32,048 bases of DNA from a virus: IMG/VR virus record IMGVR_UViG_3300027779_002112, positions 1 through 32,048 of that record; one strand, given 5' to 3'. The notes under the pieces are model-generated. The model did not search any database. It saw nothing but the letters and a program-made list of their open reading frames with translations, and was not told the origin of the DNA. Positions 7,731 to 13,949 of the stretch are shown here, piece after piece (position 1 is the stretch's first letter; the number at the start of each line of letters is the position of its first letter). Made by a program: the position numbers and the translations under genes.

Positions 7731-8891
7731 ACGCTCAAGGCTAACGAGAAGGAATTAAAGAAAAAGGGTAAATCGGCCATTCTACTATGGATGGGAGGTG
7801 GCCCTTCTACTATGGACATCTGGGATCTCAAACCAGACGCCCCAACCGGAGGTCCATTTAAACCAATTTCTACAACCGGCGACGTTGAGATCTGTGAACA
7901 CATGCCACTAATGGCGAAACAGATGCACAACATGGCGATCATTCGCAGTATGAGTACTCGTGAAGCTGACCACATGCGTGGCCGTTACTATATGCACACA
8001 GGCTATGTCCCTAATCCAAACATGGTTCATCCAAGTTATGGGTCTATACTTTCTAAAGAGCTAGAAAGGGAAGACCTAATGATACCCCAGTTTGTATCTA
8101 TTAACGGTCCAAGTGCTGGAGCAGGTTTTCTTGGTGCGGAGTATTCACCGTTTGTTGTAAATAGCGACGGTAGAATTAGAAATCTAGACTTAAAAATAGA
8201 TGACAGATTCCATCAAAGAGCACAAGCTCTACATTTAATGGAAAACAACTTCATAAAAAACAATAGAGGATCTCTCGCTAAAGAGCATCAAAAGATACTG
8301 CGAAAAACATTTGATGTTTTGACCAGCAGTGAGATGGACGCAATGAAAGTAGAAGGCGAGCCAGAATCTGTTAAGGAGCGTTACGGAGATAATAGCTTTG
8401 GCAAGGGATGTCTAATGGCCAGAAGGCTTGTTGAAGTTGGCGTTCCATTTATCGAGGTCGGGCTAAACGGTTGGGATAACCACCAGAATATTTTTCCAAC
8501 ATTAAAAGACACAAAGCTACCCATGCTAGATCAAGGCATGAGTGCGTTAGTAGAAGACCTAGAGCAACGAGGATTGCTTGACGACACAGCTATCATATGG
8601 ATGGGAGAGTTCAGTAGAACCCCAAGCATTAACCAGAACGCCGGACGAGACCACTGGGCGAGAAGCTGGAGTGTGGCTGTGGGTGGAGCTGGCATGAATG
8701 GCGGTATAGCTGTAGGATCAACAAACGAAGACGGAACTAAAGTGGAAACAGAAACGCACTCCTCCGAAGATGTGATGGCTTCAGTTTGTAAGGCTCTTGG
8801 CATTTCACTACAAACCACTTACACGAGTAATGCTGGACGACCAATGAAGATAGCTAACTCCGGAAAAGTAATCTCTGAATTATTTTCTTAA
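7677..8891 (+). CDS. DUF1501 family protein, Tat-exported
   Basis: This 404-residue protein belongs to DUF1501, a family with an alkaline-phosphatase/sulfatase-like fold that is very common in Planctomycetota and has no settled function. Evidence: Tat leader MKRRQFLSSLAGLAAL, then AILLWMGGGPSTMDIWDLKP (about 33-52), SMSTREADHMRGRYYMHTG, GLNGWDNHQNIF, WMGEFSRTPSINQ and NAGRDHWARSWSV, all in family order. The His/Asp residues in the last blocks are likely metal ligands. Arginine codons at about 7940-7985 are all CGC/CGT, whereas from about 8060 on they are mostly AGA/AGG/CGA, so the gene may be a mosaic. It should be exported folded. It is followed 14 nt later by a PAP2 phosphatase gene. Confidence 0.87.
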   Translation: MKRRQFLSSLAGLAALTQTLKANEKELKKKGKSAILLWMGGGPSTMDIWDLKPDAPTGGPFKPISTTGDVEICEHMPLMAKQMHNMAIIRSMSTREADHMRGRYYMHTGYVPNPNMVHPSYGSILSKELEREDLMIPQFVSINGPSAGAGFLGAEYSPFVVNSDGRIRNLDLKIDDRFHQRAQALHLMENNFIKNNRGSLAKEHQKILRKTFDVLTSSEMDAMKVEGEPESVKERYGDNSFGKGCLMARRLVEVGVPFIEVGLNGWDNHQNIFPTLKDTKLPMLDQGMSALVEDLEQRGLLDDTAIIWMGEFSRTPSINQNAGRDHWARSWSVAVGGAGMNGGIAVGSTNEDGTKVETETHSSEDVMASVCKALGISLQTTYTSNAGRPMKIANSGKVISELFS

Positions 8892-8905
8892 AAGTCAGGT
8901 GAACA

Positions 8906-9574
8906 ATGAACAAATATATACGAGGGATGGACGAATCTATACTTAACAAAATAACAAAGTTAAGATACGATAATGTAAAGAAGTCTTTCAAAGTCCCAGA
9001 AGTTGTTACAATTGGTTGGGACAACATACTAGCAGATCCACCCTTTAACGACAGCGACACAACCAAAAAAGAGCTTTTGCATGTGTCAGAGCTGACCAAG
9101 AATCTGAGTAGCTCTGAGATAGACCTAGTTAAAATGGTGGACGCAGATCCAAATCTACTATACCAAAAAACTTTGAAAAAGCATAACCTAGAGTTCCCAG
9201 AAGAGATTTTTAAAAAGTCTTGGGCTATAATGTATCCGGTTATTGAAAACTTAAAATACAAATTTAATAGACCTAGACCCTACCAGTTGGCACCTTTGTA
9301 TAACATTAATATAAATATCATTGAAACAAATAGTCACAAAAGGCCAGCATACCCTTCTGGTCACACTGCCTACGCAGCACTTGGTGCTTATATTCTTTCC
9401 GCTAAGTATCCTCAGTATTCTTCTGAGTTTTTCTCTCAAGTATCAACCGCTGGCATGGCTAGGATGCTACAGGGAGTTCACTATCCATCAGACAACGAGG
9501 CTTCTATGGTGATCTCAGCAGCAATCTGGGAAAATATTAGATACGATCTTTTTCCAGAACTACAAAATTTCTAA
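8906..9574 (+). CDS. PAP2 / vanadium haloperoxidase-type phosphatase
   Basis: This 222-residue protein carries the three-part PAP2 signature: K117-x-K-x-NRPRP (about 117-125), PSGHT with His153, and ARMLQGVHYPSD with Arg186, His192 and Asp196. The family includes acid phosphatases, lipid phosphatases and vanadate haloperoxidases. No signal peptide or transmembrane helices are visible, so this resembles the soluble acid-phosphatase/haloperoxidase type. The third motif has Ala where Ser is usual before the Arg. Codon use is AGA-rich like the phage genes. RBS AGGTGA lies just upstream. Substrate cannot be told; phosphate release from a small phosphoester is the simplest guess. Confidence 0.85.
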   Translation: MNKYIRGMDESILNKITKLRYDNVKKSFKVPEVVTIGWDNILADPPFNDSDTTKKELLHVSELTKNLSSSEIDLVKMVDADPNLLYQKTLKKHNLEFPEEIFKKSWAIMYPVIENLKYKFNRPRPYQLAPLYNININIIETNSHKRPAYPSGHTAYAALGAYILSAKYPQYSSEFFSQVSTAGMARMLQGVHYPSDNEASMVISAAIWENIRYDLFPELQNF

Positions 9575-9582
9575 GTTTACTA

Positions 9583-9611
9583 TTGACTTTTTTGATATCT
9601 TAGACTATAAT
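9583..9611 (+). promoter_or_regulatory. Strong sigma70-type promoter for the polymerase genes
   Basis: TTGACT (9583-9588; 5 of 6 to consensus) and TATAAT (9606-9611; perfect) are separated by exactly 17 bp in an AT-rich intergenic region. Expected transcription start is near 9618. It reads into the split DNA polymerase genes. It is the only clearly consensus promoter I saw in the window, and suggests use of the host housekeeping sigma factor. Confidence 0.85.
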
Positions 9612-9620
9612 ATAGTATTG

Positions 9621-9665
9621 ATGGAAAACTTAGCTTTGGGGTTGCTCTATAAACCCCTATATTGA
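9621..9665 (+). other. Possible 14-codon leader ORF
   Basis: An ATG at 9621, only a few bases past the predicted transcription start, opens a 14-codon frame ending in TGA at 9663-9665. It has no ribosome binding site, so it would have to be translated almost leaderless. It overlaps the hairpin at 9638-9657. It could be chance; an attenuator-like role is speculation. Confidence 0.15.
9638..9657 (+). promoter_or_regulatory. Hairpin in the polymerase 5' leader
   Basis: GGGGTT (9638-9643) pairs perfectly with AACCCC (9652-9657) across an 8-nt loop. It lies about 20 nt into the predicted transcript and 34 nt before the polymerase ATG. No U-run follows, so it is not a standard terminator. It may stabilise the message or tune translation. 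Confidence 0.4.
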
Positions 9666-9691
9666 ATTTTAATATTGAACAAGGATAGAAC

Positions 9692-11314
9692 ATGGATTGG
9701 TTTCCACTATGCAACTATACTCACTATTCACTTCAACGCGGCTTTTCAAAGCCCAACGAACTTGCCAAAAAATGCTCAGAAAATTTTTATCCAGCCTGTG
9801 GAATAGCTGATTATAAATCTATATCTGGTGCTATTTCTTTTTATCAATCATGTCTTGCAAACAACATCAAGCCAATTATTGGTTGTTCTTTTGATGAGTT
9901 CTCTCTATTCGCAAAGAATAAAGATGGATGGTTTAACCTTATTGAATTGATCTCCTCTATAAACGAAGGTGGAGACGTAGACCCAACCTTGCTATTGAAC
10001 ATAACCAGCTTGGGCAATCTTATATCCGTCGCATCTGACGAATCCGCGTCTCCAATAAAGGGCGAAGACTTTTACAAAAAGTCAGAATCTTTTACAGATG
10101 TATACTATACCAACAAAGACGACGCGGGGCTACATAGAATTATCCTCTGCTCCAGCATGAAAACCACATTGCCAAAAGTTAGCAAGGCGATTAGAAGTGG
10201 AGAAGGAGTTAAAAACCACATCTTCTTCGAGTCAAATGATTTTTACCTTAAAAACAAGACAGAGATTGGCGAAATCATAATCAACGATAATAGACTTAAA
10301 GATTTCAAAGAGATATATAATAAATGCGAGAACTATAACATTCTTAATCAGCCAAATCTTCCAAAGTTTAAAACACCTGACGGTCAAACACAGAAGGATC
10401 ACCTCAGATCTTTAGCTCGCAAGGGCTGGACAGAACTACTGTCTAACAAAATTACAGCCCCAGAAGATAAAAAGATTTACGGAGATAGGTTTAGGAAAGA
10501 GTTTGAAGTTATTGAAGGGGCAAAACTTTTTGGTTACTTCTTAATTGTTAGAGACATTATAGAATATGTTACCAGCCAAGGCTGGATGGTAGGTCCGGGA
10601 AGAGGATCTGCGGCTGGATGTCTTATATCTTACCTAGTTGGAATAACTCAAATTGATCCCATTGAATATGATTTGATCTTTGAAAGATTCTACAACGCAG
10701 GTAGAAATACTGAAGACCACATCTCCCTACCTGATATCGACATCGACGTACCCGGAGGTAAACGTGACGAGATTATATCATATCTAAAACACAGATACGG
10801 CAACGACAATGTTAGCCAGATGATTACGTTTGGCAGGCTACAAGGCAGGAGTGCTTTAAAAGAAGTGCTACGTGTAAACGCCGCTTGTGGATTTAGCGAG
10901 ATGAATGAAATCACAAAAGCAATTCCAGATGAAGCATCCATCTCCGATCAACTCGCAGAGATGGACGAAGAAGACAGATCAATAATACGTTGGTCTCTAA
11001 TTAATAATGCTGATGAGCTTAGAGACTACTGCTTTGTAAACGATGACAATCAACTAGATGGAGATTACGCTGAGTATTTTCGCCAAGCCATTAATATAGA
11101 AGGAACATTTAAGACGCAAGGTAAACACGCTGCTGGCGTTGTTATATCAGCAGAGGAGTTGTATAAAGTTTGCCCCATGGTTAACCCTAAAAGCGGAACA
11201 GAAAAAATCGCTGGCCTTGAAATGGCCGACCTAGAGGCTCTCGGACACGTTAAGTTTGATGTTTTAGGCATTAATCTTTTGGATAAACTAATGATGATTA
11301 AGGAGCTAGTATGA
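9692..11314 (+). CDS. dnaE: DNA polymerase III alpha, N-terminal half (PHP and palm)
   Basis: This 540-residue protein is the first piece of a C-family replicase. PHP-like domain is at about 5-230, then the palm: GPGRGSAAG (301-309), PDIDIDV with the paired catalytic Asp (D348/D350/D352 region), and KFDVLG with the third Asp (D523), matching E. coli D401, D403 and D555. It ends about 17 residues later. The PHP is degenerate: the HxH before YS reads CNYTHYS, and TDH is ADY, so metal-dependent proofreading is probably lost. Fingers, beta-binding and OB regions are in the gene at 11978. RBS AAGGA lies 6 nt before the ATG, downstream of the promoter at 9583. Its stop overlaps the exonuclease ATG as ATGA. 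Confidence 0.92.
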   Translation: MDWFPLCNYTHYSLQRGFSKPNELAKKCSENFYPACGIADYKSISGAISFYQSCLANNIKPIIGCSFDEFSLFAKNKDGWFNLIELISSINEGGDVDPTLLLNITSLGNLISVASDESASPIKGEDFYKKSESFTDVYYTNKDDAGLHRIILCSSMKTTLPKVSKAIRSGEGVKNHIFFESNDFYLKNKTEIGEIIINDNRLKDFKEIYNKCENYNILNQPNLPKFKTPDGQTQKDHLRSLARKGWTELLSNKITAPEDKKIYGDRFRKEFEVIEGAKLFGYFLIVRDIIEYVTSQGWMVGPGRGSAAGCLISYLVGITQIDPIEYDLIFERFYNAGRNTEDHISLPDIDIDVPGGKRDEIISYLKHRYGNDNVSQMITFGRLQGRSALKEVLRVNAACGFSEMNEITKAIPDEASISDQLAEMDEEDRSIIRWSLINNADELRDYCFVNDDNQLDGDYAEYFRQAINIEGTFKTQGKHAAGVVISAEELYKVCPMVNPKSGTEKIAGLEMADLEALGHVKFDVLGINLLDKLMMIKELV

Positions 11315-11985
11315 ATCGTGATATTATAATGTTTGACTTTGAGACCGGTGGTAGAAACCCTCTTAAATGCCAACCCACTCAGATTGCAGCAATCGCCTTG
11401 GACGGTAGAAACTTTAGACTCAAGGGAGAGTTTAACAGCATGATGCGTCCAATCATAGACGATGACAAAGCAATCGCGGCAGGCGTTGACCCAATTGAAG
11501 AAGGTGCTTTAAAAGTAACTGGTCAAACAAGAGAGCAGCTTGCTAAAGCCCCTCTACCAAGAGGTGTATGGAAAAAGTTCTGCACATTTGTAAACAAGTA
11601 CAACTGGAAGGGCACACCTTATTTTGCACCAATTCCAGCAGGATTTAATATCTTGGGTTACGATATGAAAATCGTAGACCGACTCTGTAAAGAGTACGGC
11701 CCGTTTGACGACAAGCGGCAGTGCCAAAAACTATTCCATCAGATTTATAAGATTGACGTTATGGATGACGTATGGCTTTGGACGGAGGGTGATCCAGCCG
11801 TCAAGTCAATCAGCATGGATAGCCTGCGAGAACGCATGGGTCTGTCTTCTGAAAATGCTCACGACGCACTTCAAGACGTTAAGGATACGGCAAACATTTT
11901 CATTAAACTGCAAAAATCTCGTAGAGCAGTTTATCGTAACATGAAATTCGAAAAGGCGTTCGCAGACGGAAAGTTTTATGTCTAA
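11311..11985 (+). CDS. DnaQ-like 3'-5' proofreading exonuclease (DEDDh)
   Basis: This 224-residue exonuclease probably proofreads for the split polymerase that surrounds it. ExoI is FDFETGG (D9, E11), ExoII is GFNILGYDM (D118), and ExoIII is NAHDALQDV (H184, D189), giving a full DEDDh active site. The gene sits exactly between the two halves of Pol III alpha: its ATG overlaps the upstream stop as ATGA, and its end overlaps the next gene by 8 nt. All three should therefore be made from one message by translational coupling. In PolC the exonuclease is inserted in the polymerase chain; here it is a separate protein. Confidence 0.9.
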   Translation: MNRDIIMFDFETGGRNPLKCQPTQIAAIALDGRNFRLKGEFNSMMRPIIDDDKAIAAGVDPIEEGALKVTGQTREQLAKAPLPRGVWKKFCTFVNKYNWKGTPYFAPIPAGFNILGYDMKIVDRLCKEYGPFDDKRQCQKLFHQIYKIDVMDDVWLWTEGDPAVKSISMDSLRERMGLSSENAHDALQDVKDTANIFIKLQKSRRAVYRNMKFEKAFADGKFYV

Positions 11986-13543
11986 TATTGATTATAAAGA
12001 TGAGAAAACTTGGCAGCTTTTTAGTGACGGTAAAACTAAAGGTATCTTCCAGCTAGAAAGTAACTTGGGAAGAAGCTGGTCTAAAAAGTTAGCTCCAGAA
12101 AACATAGAAGAATTAGCAGCACTCATAGCTATTATTAGGCCGGGATGTCTAAAGGCTATTATTGATGGTAAATCTATGACTCAAAGATTTGTAGATAGAA
12201 AACACAAGAACGAGGAAGTTACCTATCTACACGAGTCTTTGGAGGAAGTCCTCAAGCCTACCTATGGAGTGCTTGTTTATCAAGAGCAGTCTATGCGTAT
12301 AGCACAGAAGCTAGCTGGTTTTGACCTTAAGAAAGCTGACGATCTTCGTAAGGCTATTGGTAAGAAGAAAGCTAGTCTCATGGCTGAGATTCGTGTAGAC
12401 TTTGTTGAGGGGTGCAAAAAGGTCGGGTTAGTTGACGAAGATACAGCTTCTGAGATCTTTGGCTGGATTGAAAAGTCTTCTAGATACTCGTTCAACAAGT
12501 CACACGCTGTTGCATACGCCGTAGACTCATTTTGGTCAGCTTGGTACAAAGCAAATCACGCCAAGGAGTTTTTTCTGTCGTACCTATACTATGCGAATGA
12601 AAAGCAAGACCCCCACCAAGAAGTTTACGAATTAGTTAATGAGGCCAAGTTATTTGATATAGATGTCAAAATTCCTAAGTTATCTTCTCATAGTGAAAAG
12701 TTTAGAATTACTGAAGATGGAATTTACTTTGGAGTTAAAGATGTTAAGAGTTTAACTGGAGTAACTGGAGACAAAGCTATGAAAGCGATTAGCGATGCCT
12801 CTGAAGAACTTGGTAAACACCCCTCTGAATTTACTTGGCTAGACGTGTTAACGAGTGTGGCCAACAAGATTAATTCAACTGGGTTTAAAGCACTGGCTTC
12901 CATAGGCTTCTTTTCAACTAAAGCAACTGGCGTGACTAGAAACAGAGCTTTGTATGAGTATTTAATTTTTAGAGAACTAACAAAGGTGGAGCTGAGTTGG
13001 GTTCAAAAGAATTATCCACAAAAGAAATGGTCTAGCTTACAAGAATGTTTCTCTGACCTCGCACCAACAAAGAAGTTTGGCGGTGGAACAAGCAACATCA
13101 ACAGAAGCCAAATTGTAACTAACGAGATAGAGATGTTAAAGTTTCCACCTTACGATCTTTCTGACGATCCAGCTTGGATTATCGAGCAAGAAAACAAGTT
13201 CTTGGGTTGCCCAATATCATTATCTAAAGTAGAGTCTTCGGACACTTCGTCAGCAAATACGTCGTGTAAAGATGTTCTAAACGGAAAAACAGGCAAAGAC
13301 ATCTGTATAGCGGCAAACTTGAATAGAGTAAACAACTATAAAGTTAAAAAGGGTAAGACCAAAGGTAAGACTATGTCATTTCTGACCATAGAAGATACCA
13401 CCTGTTCGCTAGACAGTGTTGTAATTTTTCCAGAAGCAAGAGAGAAATATCAATATGTTCTATATGAAGGCAACAACCTACTACTTTGTGGAGAAGTAGA
13501 GAAGGACAGCTCGTTTATAGTAAACAAGGTTCATGAAATATAG
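11978..13543 (+). CDS. dnaE: DNA polymerase III alpha, C-terminal half (fingers, tail, OB fold)
   Basis: This 521-residue protein continues C-family polymerase from where the 9692 gene stops. FQLES (24-28), AALIAIIRPG, KPTYGVLVYQEQ (about 93-104), LRKAIGKKK and FNKSHAVAYA (about 172-181) follow the DnaE fingers order. Helix-hairpin-helix-like and tail regions come next, and an OB fold at about 430-521 (MSFLTIEDTTCSLDSVVIFPE). It has no palm Asp of its own, so it must pair with the N-terminal half. No intein-like sequence is visible at either broken end, so the pieces probably associate non-covalently. An ATG in the exonuclease 3' end starts it. Combined length of the halves (about 1060) is close to normal DnaE (about 1160). 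Confidence 0.92.
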   Translation: MSNIDYKDEKTWQLFSDGKTKGIFQLESNLGRSWSKKLAPENIEELAALIAIIRPGCLKAIIDGKSMTQRFVDRKHKNEEVTYLHESLEEVLKPTYGVLVYQEQSMRIAQKLAGFDLKKADDLRKAIGKKKASLMAEIRVDFVEGCKKVGLVDEDTASEIFGWIEKSSRYSFNKSHAVAYAVDSFWSAWYKANHAKEFFLSYLYYANEKQDPHQEVYELVNEAKLFDIDVKIPKLSSHSEKFRITEDGIYFGVKDVKSLTGVTGDKAMKAISDASEELGKHPSEFTWLDVLTSVANKINSTGFKALASIGFFSTKATGVTRNRALYEYLIFRELTKVELSWVQKNYPQKKWSSLQECFSDLAPTKKFGGGTSNINRSQIVTNEIEMLKFPPYDLSDDPAWIIEQENKFLGCPISLSKVESSDTSSANTSCKDVLNGKTGKDICIAANLNRVNNYKVKKGKTKGKTMSFLTIEDTTCSLDSVVIFPEAREKYQYVLYEGNNLLLCGEVEKDSSFIVNKVHEI

Positions 13544-13593
13544 CTTTTATGCTCAAAAACTGAGAAATTCCTTGGATTTTTGTGGTTTAGCTG

Positions 13594-13610
13594 CTTATAT
13601 GTAATATAAG
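13594..13610. repeat. Perfect short palindrome upstream of ssb
   Basis: CTTATAT (13594-13600) and ATATAAG (13604-13610) are exact inverted repeats around 3 bases, 15 nt before the ssb ATG at 13625. It could be an operator or a weak -10 region. Upstream -35 matches are poor, so I do not call a promoter. It lies in the only non-coding gap between the polymerase and glycan genes. Confidence 0.4.
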
Positions 13611-13624
13611 TTATTGGAGACAAG

Positions 13625-13948
13625 ATGAATAATTGTGTTTTTACTGGGTATATATACGATGACCCTGAAATAAAAAGAGATGATTACAACGACAGTAATG
13701 CAGAATACTGTGAGTTTACCCTGATTACCTACGAGTATGTCAGGAATAAAAGAGGTGAAAAGAAAAGATATCCCACTTATCTCAGGCTCAAGGCTTGGGA
13801 CAGCGGCGGAAAGACAATTGCCAAACTCGGAAAACAAGGAATGAAGATAACGGTAAATGCTTCTGCCAAAAATGTGTACTCAGAAAGTGACACAGAAATT
13901 ATCTTTAGAGTAAATCAATTCGACTTCGGATGCTTGGACAAGGAATAA
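13625..13948 (+). CDS. ssb: Single-stranded DNA-binding protein, OB fold
   Basis: This 107-residue protein resembles bacterial SSB: MNNCVFTGYIYDDPEIK at the start, EFTLITYEYVRNKRGE, then YPTYLRLKAWDSGGKTIAKLGKQG, which matches the SSB strand/loop order. It would coat single strands at the fork. It is shorter than E. coli SSB (178) and has no flexible tail or terminal DDxPF peptide, so it probably does not recruit host repair proteins in the usual way. RBS is GGAG about 8 nt upstream. It follows the polymerase block, and its stop is 1 nt before the first glycosyltransferase, so ssb and the glycan operon may share a transcript. Confidence 0.82.
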   Translation: MNNCVFTGYIYDDPEIKRDDYNDSNAEYCEFTLITYEYVRNKRGEKKRYPTYLRLKAWDSGGKTIAKLGKQGMKITVNASAKNVYSESDTEIIFRVNQFDFGCLDKE

Positions 13949-13949
13949 A

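Noticed and set aside
9638-9657. GGGGTT/AACCCC hairpin as a terminator
   Set aside because: It has no following T-run and lies just downstream of a strong promoter, so a terminator would be self-defeating.
11311-11985. Idea that the exonuclease is a homing or intein insertion within the polymerase
   Set aside because: It has a full DEDDh active site and proper overlaps on both sides, with no intein or homing-endonuclease motif. A three-gene polymerase unit explains it better.
13572-13607. Promoter upstream of ssb
   Set aside because: Possible -35 and -10 elements match consensus at only 3-4 of 6 positions with no good pair at 16-18 bp spacing.
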